From positions 1 through 14,687 of the forward strand of contig CAAGDE010000063.1 of NCBI GenBank assembly GCA_900768535.1: a stretch of 14,687 nucleotides of DNA, read 5' to 3'. Shown here in pieces: positions 1 to 6,571 of the stretch. The notes beneath the pieces are model-generated. The model did no database searches. It worked only from the letters and a program-made list of their open reading frames with translations, and was not told the DNA's origin. The stretch is from Clostridia bacterium. GTDB taxonomy: Bacteria > Bacillota > Clostridia > Oscillospirales > CAG-272. Both the position numbers and the translations under genes were made by a program. The first letter of the stretch is position 1. Each line of letters begins with the position of its first letter.

Positions 1-161
1 ACCCCAAGAACTTTCACTGAGAAGGGCATCCCCCCGACCAACGAACCGTGAAATATTTCCGGTGCTTCAGTCGGGGGTATGCCCTTCTCAGTGAAAGTTC
101 TTGGGGTTCTTAGACCCTTCTTCCAAGAAGGGTCTGAGCAGGGTTTGGGACAGCGTCCCAA
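1..161. repeat. Compound palindromic intergenic element (three successive hairpins)
   Basis: Three inverted repeats follow one another. The first has 38-base arms at 1-38 and 70-107 that match at 37 of 38 positions, with a 31-base loop. The second is a perfect 11-bp stem with a 2-base loop (112-135). The third is TTGGGAC/GTCCCAA (145-161) with a 3-base loop. No open reading frame fits the element. It sits just past the 3' end of the oxidoreductase gene, but neither strand carries the U-run of an ordinary terminator. The first arm begins at base 1, so the element may extend beyond the window. It could be a REP-like dispersed element, a miniature element relic, or a structured transcript end. 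Confidence 0.8.
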
Positions 162-194
162 GGTCTTCCGTCCCCCCAAAAGAAGTCTTTCTCT

Positions 195-1277
195 TCAGAA
201 CCTGTAAATCTCTCCGGACTTAGCGGAGGTGTAGATGCCTTCCAGGATTCTGGTTACGCAGAACGCCTGTTCGGGCAGAGTAATGGGAGAAGAGTCATTG
301 CGGACGGCTTCGATCCAGAGGCGTTCCTCGCGATCTGCGGGGCCCTCGCCCTTTTTGCCGTCATTGAAAGCGACGCCGCCGACCTTGAAGTCCGGCTCCA
401 GCACATACTGCCGACCGTTGCGGACGCCGTTGATACGCACACCGCCGACCATATCCGCGCCGGCTTTCGTGCCGCAGAAGGACGTAGTCGCCTCGCGGAC
501 ATCCAGCGAATTCAGCGCCCAGGAGGACTCCAGCACGATGGTCGCGCCGTTCTCCATGACCACAAAACCGAAAGCGGAATCCTCAACCGTGAACTTCTCC
601 GGCTCCCAGTTGCCCCACAAATTTGCCTGATCGGTATCGTTGTTCAGCTTATGGTAGGTCGTGCCCACGCAGTACTTCGGCTTATAGTTGTTCATCATCC
701 ACAGCGTCAGATCCAGCGCGTGCGTGCCGATATCAATCAGCGGACCGCCGCCCTGCTCGTACTCGTTGAGGAACACGCCCCAGGTCGGGACCGCACGGCG
801 GCGGATGGCAGTCGCCTTTGCGTAGTAGATATCACCGAACGTGCCGTCCTCCGCTTCCTTTTTCAGGAACAGCGAATCGTCACGGAACCGGTTCTGATAT
901 CCGATGGACAGCTTCTTACCCGTGCGCTTTGCCGCATCGATCATCTTCTGCGCCTCGGCGGAATTGATTGCCATCGGTTTTTCGCACATCACGTGCTTGC
1001 CGGCTTCCAGGGCATCCACCGTAATGAAGCTGTGCGAACGGTTCGGGGTGCAGACGTGAACCACATCAATGCTCTTGTCCTTCAGAAGCTCTTTGTAGTC
1101 GGTGTAAACCTTTGCGTCCACCGCACCGAATTCCTTTGCCGCCTTCTCTGCGCGTTCGGGAATGATGTCACAGAATGCGACCATTTCCGCATCCTCTACC
1201 TTAGCCAGTGCCGGCATATGCTTGCCGTTGGCAATGCCGCCGCATCCGATGATGCCGATTTTAATCACTTTTGCCAT
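195..1277 (-). CDS. Gfo/Idh/MocA-family NAD(P)-dependent oxidoreductase
   Basis: A predicted cytoplasmic dehydrogenase of 360 residues, the usual length for the family. Members oxidise or isomerise sugars, inositols and related polyols with NAD(P). The N-terminal Rossmann fold shows IGIIGCGGIA (residues 7-16). The family motif EKP follows at 99-101 with the presumed catalytic Lys100. The C-terminal alpha/beta domain carries GGGPLIDIGTHALDL, with Asp182 and His186 in the usual catalytic positions. ATG at 1277 is preceded by AAAGGAG at good spacing. The gene lies 66 bases downstream of the ThuA-like gene on the same strand and probably shares its transcript. Gfo/Idh/MocA enzymes are often paired with ThuA proteins in sugar-use operons. 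The exact substrate cannot be read from the sequence. Confidence 0.95.
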   Translation of the reverse strand: MAKVIKIGIIGCGGIANGKHMPALAKVEDAEMVAFCDIIPERAEKAAKEFGAVDAKVYTDYKELLKDKSIDVVHVCTPNRSHSFITVDALEAGKHVMCEKPMAINSAEAQKMIDAAKRTGKKLSIGYQNRFRDDSLFLKKEAEDGTFGDIYYAKATAIRRRAVPTWGVFLNEYEQGGGPLIDIGTHALDLTLWMMNNYKPKYCVGTTYHKLNNDTDQANLWGNWEPEKFTVEDSAFGFVVMENGATIVLESSWALNSLDVREATTSFCGTKAGADMVGGVRINGVRNGRQYVLEPDFKVGGVAFNDGKKGEGPADREERLWIEAVRNDSSPITLPEQAFCVTRILEGIYTSAKSGEIYRF

Positions 1278-1343
1278 GATTTTTTCTCCTTTTTTACCTT
1301 ATCAGACTCTGTTTTTTAGATTAAGAACTGTTCTTGTTATCGA

Positions 1344-2075
1344 TTATTCGATCACATACGGCTCGCTGTCCGTAATAAACCGGACGTGCGGGCAGGTAAT
1401 GACCTCCCGGTAGGTCGGCGCGATGAACCGAACCGCATTCCGGATGATGGTCTGAATTTCCGGAACATGGAAGGTCGGGAAGGACTCGTGCCCCGGCTGC
1501 AGGTAGAAGATCTTGCCGTTGCCGCGTTCCCACAGGCACCCGGAGCGGAACACCTCGCCGCCGGTATAGGTGCCGATGAGCAGCAGCTTATCGGGCGTCG
1601 GAATGACGAACGGCTCGCCGTAGGTTTCCTCATGCTCCAGGGTAAAGGTGCGGTCAATCCCGCGCGTGATGGGGTGGGAGGGCTCAATCACCCACAGGCG
1701 CTCGGCATCGTTCGATTCCCGCCAGGTCAGGTTGCAGGACGTTCCCAGCAGAGCGCGGAAAGGCTTGGAGTGGTGCGCCGAATGCAGGAAAATCATTCCC
1801 ATGCCGGAGAGCACCGCATCCCGCACCAGGTTCGCCACCTCGTCCGGCACCTTGTGGTGCGCCATATGACCCCACCAGATCAGAACGTCCGTATTGTCCA
1901 GGCGCTCCTTGGTAATTCCGCAGTTCTCATCGTCCAGCGTTGCGGTCTCCACCGAAATATCATCACAGCGCAGAAAATCCGCGATGGCATTGTGAATTCC
2001 GTTCGGATAAATCGCGGCAACCTTTTCACTGCTCTTTTCGTGCTGGAACTCGTTCCAGACCAACACACGTATCAT
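1344..2075 (-). CDS. ThuA-like domain protein
   Basis: A 243-residue protein of the ThuA (trehalose-utilisation) family, which adopts a class I glutamine-amidotransferase-like fold. Visible family features are the N-terminal beta strand RVLVWNEF, WWGH (67-70), FLHSAHHS (96-103) and GNGKIFYLQPGHES (185-198), the last being the conserved strand and GH near the C-terminus. ThuA proteins act with Gfo/Idh/MocA dehydrogenases in trehalose or other sugar catabolism. Their own reaction is poorly established. ATG at 2075 was chosen over the longer reading to 2147 because GGAGG lies 6-10 bases upstream and the family begins at this strand. It is the first gene of a two-gene operon and is transcribed divergently from an AraC regulator. 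Confidence 0.92.
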   Translation of the reverse strand: MIRVLVWNEFQHEKSSEKVAAIYPNGIHNAIADFLRCDDISVETATLDDENCGITKERLDNTDVLIWWGHMAHHKVPDEVANLVRDAVLSGMGMIFLHSAHHSKPFRALLGTSCNLTWRESNDAERLWVIEPSHPITRGIDRTFTLEHEETYGEPFVIPTPDKLLLIGTYTGGEVFRSGCLWERGNGKIFYLQPGHESFPTFHVPEIQTIIRNAVRFIAPTYREVITCPHVRFITDSEPYVIE

Positions 2076-2123
2076 TTTTTTGCCTCCGTTTTTTCCGGAT
2101 AAAAAATATTTTCCGGTTATTTT

Positions 2124-2176
2124 CAAGAAAAGTATAGCACAAATCAAAAAAATATGCTATAATATTTTTGTCCGGA
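2124..2176. promoter_or_regulatory. Divergent promoter pair with inverted, extended -10 boxes
   Basis: On the plus strand TGCTATAAT (2155-2163) is a consensus extended -10 box for the AraC gene. On the minus strand TGCTATACT (2139-2131) is its counterpart for the ThuA gene. TATAGCA (2133-2139) and TGCTATA (2155-2161) therefore form a perfect 7-bp inverted repeat with a 15-bp AT-rich spacer. Neither side has a good -35 hexamer, which fits extended -10 promoters or activator dependence. The AraC protein encoded to the right is the natural candidate regulator. Confidence 0.7.
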
Positions 2177-2203
2177 AATATCAATATTTTTCACGGAGGA
2201 CTT

Positions 2204-3109
2204 ATGATCTACAACGAAGGCATGGCTCGCAGGGACGGCGAGATTCTCCCCATCGAGTGCATCCGGATCCGCCTGTCACGACCCGGCTCCCACGCGGGGA
2301 ATATGCACTATCACGACTATACGGAGCTGCTGTTCGGACTCAGCGGGACGGCGCAGGTGTACATCGGCGCCCGGAGTGCCGGACTCACCCCCGGCGGGCT
2401 GATCGTCATTCAGGCAGGGGACGCGCACGATGTCACCTTTGCGGGAGAGCCGTGCGAATACATCGTGGTCAAGTTTCTCCCGCAGCTGCTGATCTCCGCC
2501 GAGCAGACCGGCGCGGAATTCGGCTATGCGCTGATGCTGATGGAGCAGTCCTCGGATCGGCAGTCGGTCTTTCCGAAGGAGGAGCTGGCAGAGACCGATA
2601 TCCCGGAGCTGTTGCGGCATATGATGACCGAATGGGAGGAGGAGCAGTTCGGATACGAGCTGAGCCTGCGCGCGGATCTGACGCGTGTGGTGCTGTTTCT
2701 GCTCCGCCGCTGGAGGCAGACCAGCCCGTGGATGCAGGAAGGAACCCGCCCCGCCGACCGGGAATCCCTGCGCATCGCGCTTTTGTACATCGGAGAGCAC
2801 TATGCAGAGGTCTGTGAGCGCGATGTGGCAGAGGTCTGCGGCATGAGTCCCGTCGGCGTCTCCCGGCTGTTCACACGCGCGATGAAGTGCTCCTTTTCCG
2901 GCTACGTATGCGGCGTGCGCCTGCGCGAGGCGGAAAAGCTGCTCCTGACGACCGATCTGAGCATCACCGAAATTGCCATGCAGACCGGTTTTTCCACCGC
3001 GGCATATTTCATCGCAAAATTCCGGCAGACAAAAGGAATCACCCCATACCGCTACCGACAGCTCGGCATTCCCGGCGCCAAGAAGCCGAAGCCGTACAGC
3101 GGCGGATAA
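2204..3109 (+). CDS. AraC-family transcriptional regulator (divergent from thuA-like operon)
   Basis: A 301-residue regulator. The N-terminal half is an AraC-type cupin sensor: HYHDYTELLF is followed by short strands with the PGGLIVIQAGDAHDV turn. The last 100 residues hold two helix-turn-helix units: an N-terminal one ending in the CGMSPVGVSRLFTRAM helix, and the second hallmark stretch ITEIAMQTGFSTAAYFIAKFRQTKGITPYRYR. ATG at 2204 follows CGGAGGA at 6-7 bases and was preferred to a TTG at 2168 that lies too close to the -10 box. It is transcribed away from the ThuA/oxidoreductase operon, so it probably controls that operon in response to a sugar ligand. Activation is more likely than repression given the weak -35 regions. 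The ligand is unknown. Confidence 0.93.
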   Translation: MIYNEGMARRDGEILPIECIRIRLSRPGSHAGNMHYHDYTELLFGLSGTAQVYIGARSAGLTPGGLIVIQAGDAHDVTFAGEPCEYIVVKFLPQLLISAEQTGAEFGYALMLMEQSSDRQSVFPKEELAETDIPELLRHMMTEWEEEQFGYELSLRADLTRVVLFLLRRWRQTSPWMQEGTRPADRESLRIALLYIGEHYAEVCERDVAEVCGMSPVGVSRLFTRAMKCSFSGYVCGVRLREAEKLLLTTDLSITEIAMQTGFSTAAYFIAKFRQTKGITPYRYRQLGIPGAKKPKPYSGG

Positions 3110-3115
3110 AAGCGC

Positions 3116-3144
3116 TTGCACCGCAGCCGGATCTGTGATATAAT
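3116..3144 (+). promoter_or_regulatory. Sigma-A promoter ahead of the SWIM/SNF2 remnant
   Basis: TTGCAC (3116-3121) and TATAAT (3139-3144) are separated by exactly 17 bp. The promoter begins 7 bases past the AraC stop codon and points at the broken SWIM/SNF2 gene, so it is probably that gene's surviving promoter. Confidence 0.75.
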
Positions 3145-3205
3145 AAGAAGGTCACGCGCCCGGCTGCCTCATTTTTCGCAGACGTTCAAAGGAGAACCGC
3201 CACCC

Positions 3206-3504
3206 ATGCTTACCATTCGGAATTTCAGAACCAGCTTTCGCTAGGTCATACTGAAGCGGGGACTGGACTATGTCCGTCAGGGACGCGTTCATGATCTGAC
3301 ACGCACCCCGGACGGAACAGTCAGCGCAACGGTCAGCGGCAGCCATGATTACCCGGTCCGAATGCAGCTGTCCCCCAACGGAACCGTCGCAAAGGCATCC
3401 TGCGCCTGCAGCAGAGCAAAGCCGACCTTTCCAACCTCGCGGTCGGCGGAGAAGCGGACATCACAAAAATGTCGGCAGACGAAATACTGAAGCTGCTGGA
3501 GTAA
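3206..3504 (+). pseudogene. Remnant of a SWIM-domain SNF2-family helicase gene (internal deletion plus amber codon)
   Basis: The first part, from ATG 3206, reads MLTIRNFRTSFR, then an in-frame TAG (3242-3244), then VILKRGLDYVRQGRVHDL onward to ASCAC at about 3401-3409. This resembles the start of SWIM zinc-finger proteins, where CxC opens the zinc site; the following CxH half is missing. Shifting frame at about 3395-3412, the rest reads LQQSKADLSNLAVGG and ends ITKMSADEILKLLE with TAA at 3502-3504. That resembles the extreme C-terminus of clostridial SNF2-type helicases. Everything between, including the rest of the SWIM domain and the ATPase core of some 2.5-3 kb in intact relatives, is absent. 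AAAGGAG lies upstream of the ATG. Family assignment is from motif memory only. Confidence 0.72.
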
Positions 3505-3522
3505 AGCAAACAAACAGACAGC

Positions 3523-3551
3523 GGGAGACGGTCAGCTCCAAGCCGTCTCCC
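3523..3551 (+). terminator. Hairpin after the SWIM/SNF2 remnant
   Basis: GGGAGACGG (3523-3531) and CCGTCTCCC (3543-3551) form a perfect 9-bp stem with an 11-base loop, 18 bases past the remnant's stop codon. No T-run follows, so it may be a weakened terminator or one of another type. Confidence 0.45.
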
Positions 3552-3754
3552 CCACCGTTGATCTGTCCGGGGGAGCTGATCCGGTGCAATCCAACCATCC
3601 GGAACAAAAGGGATTTTCACGGATTCAACCGTTTCCGAAGGCAAAATCCCGTGCGATTTCAAGCAATCGCAACAATAAGGCGGACAAACATATTTCCACG
3701 AACGATTCCCCTATAAAAAAATTCGCCCGAAAATAAAAAAATTCGAAAAACCCC
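3552..3754. other. Gene-free spacer with inverted repeat and AT-rich direct repeat
   Basis: No supported gene lies here. GGGATTTT (3610-3617) and AAAATCCC (3643-3650) form an inverted repeat with an inner ACGG/CCGT pairing. A 13-base direct repeat ATAAAAAAATTCG occurs at 3713-3725 and 3733-3745, 20 bp apart, directly upstream of the tRNA promoter. It looks like an A-tract UP element. Confidence 0.55.
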
Positions 3755-3783
3755 TTGACAAACAGGAAAGAATCTGATATAAT
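3755..3783 (+). promoter_or_regulatory. Consensus sigma-A promoter of the tRNA-Leu gene
   Basis: TTGACA (3755-3760) and TATAAT (3778-3783) are both perfect hexamers with a 17-bp spacer. Transcription should start near 3790, about 40 bases ahead of the mature tRNA. This agrees with a strong stable-RNA promoter. Confidence 0.92.
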
Positions 3784-3830
3784 ATATACGTTCGGTGCTT
3801 CAAAGCCTTGCATCGGGACACCCAAAATAC

Positions 3831-3917
3831 GCGGGCATGGCGGAATTGGCAGACGCGCTAGATTCAGGTTCTAGTGAAAGCAATTTCATGGAGGTTCAAG
3901 TCCTCTTGCCCGCACCA
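3831..3917 (+). tRNA. tRNA-Leu (anticodon CAG)
   Basis: An 87-base class II tRNA with encoded CCA. The acceptor stem GCGGGCA (3831-3837) pairs with TGCCCGC (3907-3913), followed by ACCA. The anticodon stem CTAGA/TCTAG closes the 7-base loop TTCAGGT, placing CAG at 3865-3867, which reads CUG leucine codons. A long variable arm with a GAAA/TTTC stem is typical of tRNA-Leu. The T arm GAGG-TTCAAGT-CCTC is regular. It has its own promoter and terminator and is a single-gene unit. Confidence 0.97.
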
Positions 3918-3953
3918 AAAAATCCTCAGAAACAGATGGTTCTGAGGATTTTT
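3918..3953 (+). terminator. Intrinsic terminator of tRNA-Leu
   Basis: A 14-bp stem runs from 3918-3931 to 3940-3953, with a core of TCCTCAGAA/TTCTGAGGA and an 8-base loop. It has an A-run before and a T-run after, starts one base past the tRNA CCA end, and could work in both directions. Confidence 0.93.
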
Positions 3954-4087
3954 CTTTGCTTTTCTCTTCTTTTTCACTTGGCAGACGCATCGGGGCGGTG
4001 GCTTGCGCTTTGGCTTCTTTTCAAAAAAATCTGTATTCCCTTTTGTGCTTTCTGACATTGACAAGGTTGTGCGTCTGCCGACGGCTT

Positions 4088-4240
4088 TTACGATACCGCG
4101 AATGCCTGATCGGTCAGCTGCCCGTTTTCGTCGTATATGTCCAAATGGCTTTGAGATAGATGTTGATAGGTGCCCCCGCCGCGGAGTGCCTCCGACCCCG
4201 CGGCTTTCTCCTGCTTCAGCACACCATTATTTTTATCGGT
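4088..4240 (-). pseudogene. Possible 3' remnant of an unknown gene
   Basis: Fifty sense codons lie between an upstream TGA (4241-4243) and a TAA (4088-4090). The end has protein-like, acidic character: GGGTYQHLSQSHLDIYDENG, then QLTDQAFAVS. No start codon or ribosome site is present, so if real it is only the C-terminal tail of a lost gene. I do not recognise the family. Confidence 0.3.
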
Positions 4241-4305
4241 TCATCTCAAAGCAAAGACGCTGTACTTTCCGTACAGCACAGACTGTAGATCAAAGCAATA
4301 TCGTA

Positions 4306-4335
4306 TTGACAAAGCACCTGCAATTATGGTATAAT
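4306..4335 (+). promoter_or_regulatory. Sigma-A promoter in the spacer
   Basis: TTGACA (4306-4311) and TATAAT (4330-4335) are both consensus, with an 18-bp spacer and an extended TGG before the -10 box. No gene starts close by. If it drives the AraC gene at 4647 it leaves a leader of about 300 bases. It may instead be the promoter of a lost gene or of an unrecognised small RNA. Confidence 0.7.
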
Positions 4336-4431
4336 AGAAACCGTAAAGGCAGGTGTTTCCGTGTACAGAAAAAAGACAAAAGTAGGTTTATTCTTCGCCT
4401 TCCACGTCTGATAAAACGACTAAGTGGGATT

Positions 4432-4542
4432 CTATCTGTTATCCACACTCAAAGACTGCCTGTCCACTGTACTGCCCATCGGCTCCTTAAGGAATGGGTT
4501 GGGATGTCTTTGCTCTTTGATATCTTCGATTTCCGCGTCGGT
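4432..4542 (-). pseudogene. Possible short coding remnant, unknown family
   Basis: Thirty-six sense codons beginning TDAEIEDIKEQRHPNPFLKE and ending SLSVDNR lie between two in-frame TAG triplets (4543-4545 and 4432-4434). The residue mix is protein-like. It has no ribosome site and no start, so it is at best a fragment. Confidence 0.25.
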
Positions 4543-4646
4543 CTACATATCACTCCATTATTAAAAACAATCCATTTTCATATTTCCACATACATTGCTG
4601 TCTTTATATCGGTCAAAGAAACGGAATCACGGAAGGAGTGAATACA

Positions 4647-5597
4647 ATGATCTTTTATCTTCACGAATATCCGTTGGAGTGCGGAAAGCTCGGACATTTT
4701 CGCTCGTTGACTCCGATTCCGATGGATGCCAGCGGTTGCGGCTTTTATTCGGATCGGATTTACAATGCGCACAACTCTGCCTCGCGGTTCTATATTGTCA
4801 CTTTCGGGTACGGAAAAAACTGGGCAGGTAATAATCTTTACGATCGACAAATCGATCGCTACACCCTGCATTTTATTTTCGGCGGGCAGGGAACCTTCAA
4901 CGGGCGGTCAGTCGGGGCAGGACTGATGTTTTTTGCGCCGCAAAATAAAAAGCACACCATTCTTCACGATCCGGCAGCTCCGATGGAATTGGCTTGGATT
5001 GCACTGTCCGGAACCGATCTGGAAAACCAGCTCGACCTAATTCATCTGCCAACCGAACCGACAATCACCCCCTTTAAAAATCAGGAGCAGATCAAGCAGC
5101 TCATTCTGGACACGGTTTATTCTCCCCATAACGATCAAAGCATGGAGCTCTTTCTTTTCTCTCGCTTTTATCAGATTCTGTCGCTGTGCAATGCGATCAA
5201 TCAGCCGTTGGCACCGTCCGGAAACAGTCGGGCAAACATTTTTTATTCGGATATTCTCTCCTACATTAACACGCATTATGCCGAAAACCTTTCCGTTTCC
5301 AACCTGGCAAGCGGCATTCACATTTCAGCTTCCTATCTGCGAAGAATCTGTATTGAGAAATCAGGAAAATCACCGCAGGAGCTGATCACTGCAAAGCGGA
5401 TGAATGCAGCCAAGGCATTCCTTGCCAACGATACCGCCTCCGTTGAGGAAATTGCCGCATTGGTCGGGTATGCGAACATCGGTGCCTTTTCCAAATGCTT
5501 CAAGCGCGAGGTGGGAATATCCCCGCTGCAATACCGCCGGCAGAAGGCTGAGGAAAAAAGGCAGCGTACTTTACAAATTGAGCAATCGGAAACCTGA
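4647..5597 (+). CDS. AraC-family transcriptional regulator (convergent with the surface operon)
   Basis: A 316-residue regulator. The N-terminal region (about 40-120) is an AraC cupin sensor, with the Y-TLHFIFGGQGTFNGR core and MFFAPQNKKHTI turn. The C-terminal 100 residues hold two helix-turn-helix motifs: NLSVSNLASGIHISASYLRRI and VEEIAALVGYANIGAFSKCFKREVG followed by ISPLQYRR. ATG at 4647 follows AAGGAG by 8 bases. A GTG at 4638 overlaps that ribosome site and was rejected. Codons are more AT-rich than in the first AraC gene, so a separate origin is possible. It converges on the long minus-strand operon, whose promoter at about 13930 carries AraC-style direct repeats. It is the obvious local candidate for its regulator, by inference only. 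Confidence 0.92.
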   Translation: MIFYLHEYPLECGKLGHFRSLTPIPMDASGCGFYSDRIYNAHNSASRFYIVTFGYGKNWAGNNLYDRQIDRYTLHFIFGGQGTFNGRSVGAGLMFFAPQNKKHTILHDPAAPMELAWIALSGTDLENQLDLIHLPTEPTITPFKNQEQIKQLILDTVYSPHNDQSMELFLFSRFYQILSLCNAINQPLAPSGNSRANIFYSDILSYINTHYAENLSVSNLASGIHISASYLRRICIEKSGKSPQELITAKRMNAAKAFLANDTASVEEIAALVGYANIGAFSKCFKREVGISPLQYRRQKAEEKRQRTLQIEQSET

Positions 5598-5601
5598 TTT
5601 T

Positions 5602-5642
5602 AAAAAAATCTGCCCACAGAATGTCTGTAGGCAGATTTTTTA
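5602..5642. terminator. Bidirectional intrinsic terminator
   Basis: AAATCTGCC and GGCAGATTT, with an inner ACAGA/TCTGT extension and one mismatch, form a long stem flanked by an A-run on one side and a T-run on the other. It lies between the convergent AraC and PHP genes and should terminate both. Confidence 0.92.
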
Positions 5643-5647
5643 ACGGT

Positions 5648-6568
5648 TTATATCATTTGCTTCTCTACCAGCGGTAGCCACTCGCGAATCAGATCAAGCG
5701 GGATGCGCTCTCCGGAAGAGAATCCCATGCGGTTTTTCGGGCGCATATCCAACCCGTGAAAATCGCTCCCACCGCTGCAGTAGAGTCCCCGCTCACGGCA
5801 GAACGAACATAGAAATATCTTCTGCTCCGCCGTAAATGTCCCATAGTGACATTCCACTCCGTCAAGACCGGTCTCCGCAAGTGCCTCCAGGTGATCGGTC
5901 AAGTGCTTTGAATATGCAAACGGATGCGCGAGAAATGCCAGTCCGCCGCTTTGATGGATCATTTCGATCACACACGAAAGCGTGGGACTGAGCGAGGACT
6001 GATCGCAAAACAGCGGGCTTTCCGCGTTGAACAGATAGTTCCGTGTGAACTGCTGCTCATCAATCGCTTCAAGCGCCTCTGCACTTCCGAAAAAACGGGC
6101 ATTTTCCGGATGGCGGCGCAATTCCGCCAAAAGATAGGGGCGTTCCGTATCCCGGTGCGGATCAAAGACAGATTCCGGATGCCGTAGCATTTTCTCAACG
6201 AAATCAGCATCCAGAACCGCACCCTTTTCCAATACCGTGCGGGTATCCAGCGCGGCTTCTCTGACCTGTTTGTCGTAAAAGGTCGGATAGTTGGCACGGA
6301 TCAGCTCCTGCATCACGGGGATACGGATGCCATACCCAAGAATCTCGATCACCTCCCTCTCAAACACGGTACTCAGTTCCACGCCCGGCAGGATCCTGCC
6401 GCTGTACAATGTCCGCTTTTGCAGCACCTCCGCGTAGGCATCAACCGTGTTGTGGTCGGTTACGGAAAAGCAGGAAAGCCCCAGAGCCTCCGCACAGCGC
6501 AGGGAGTTCTCAACGGTGGACGTTCCGTCCGACCACCGGGTGTGGGTATGCAGATCAATGGTTTCCAC
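5648..6568 (-). CDS. PHP-domain phosphoesterase (TrpH/YciV-like)
   Basis: A 306-residue cytoplasmic protein with the full metal-binding set of the PHP family: DLHTH (His7, His9), Asp14 in SDG, DHN (38-40), GVE (Glu64), AHP (His215), ECH (239-241) and SDFHG (Asp269, His271). Known PHP relatives of this size hydrolyse phosphate esters, for example nucleotidases and 5'-3' exoribonucleases of the YciV/RNase AM type or L-histidinol phosphatase. The insert between the first and last metal motifs (about 85-200) is as in YciV-like proteins. The start is GTG at 6568. Its AGGAG ribosome site lies inside the last codons of the upstream EEP lipoprotein gene, only 3 bases separating stop from start, so translation is probably coupled. 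It is the last gene of the operon and has no signal peptide. Confidence 0.9.
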   Translation of the reverse strand: METIDLHTHTRWSDGTSTVENSLRCAEALGLSCFSVTDHNTVDAYAEVLQKRTLYSGRILPGVELSTVFEREVIEILGYGIRIPVMQELIRANYPTFYDKQVREAALDTRTVLEKGAVLDADFVEKMLRHPESVFDPHRDTERPYLLAELRRHPENARFFGSAEALEAIDEQQFTRNYLFNAESPLFCDQSSLSPTLSCVIEMIHQSGGLAFLAHPFAYSKHLTDHLEALAETGLDGVECHYGTFTAEQKIFLCSFCRERGLYCSGGSDFHGLDMRPKNRMGFSSGERIPLDLIREWLPLVEKQMI

Positions 6569-6571
6569 CCG

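Larger units (their letters stand above)
3954..4646. other. Long spacer without an intact gene; decayed sequence and an orphan promoter
   Basis: This 690-base stretch between the tRNA terminator and the second AraC gene holds no convincing intact gene. The 212-codon plus-strand reading through it has no ribosome site and a basic, low-complexity look, so I reject it. I see two short minus-strand coding remnants (4088-4240 and 4432-4542), a good promoter at 4306-4335, and the palindromic CCGCGG pair near 4180-4203. Base use is more AT-rich than in the flanking gene blocks, which fits an old insertion that has decayed. Confidence 0.6.

Noticed and set aside
112..161. Palindromes after the oxidoreductase gene as a normal rho-independent terminator
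   Set aside because: The stems are good but neither strand has a U-run after them. I list them as a repeat element.
2276..3121. 281-codon minus-strand frame opposite the first AraC gene
   Set aside because: The plus strand encodes a clear AraC protein. The minus frame has no domain pattern and no ribosome site.
4351..4401. 16-codon frame from GTG after the 4306 promoter (starts MYRKKTKVG)
   Set aside because: Too short, GTG start with only a weak purine stretch ahead, and no pattern to support it.
4003..4641. 212-codon plus-strand frame across the spacer before the second AraC gene
   Set aside because: No ribosome site, basic low-quality composition, and it runs through a promoter and two possible minus-strand remnants.
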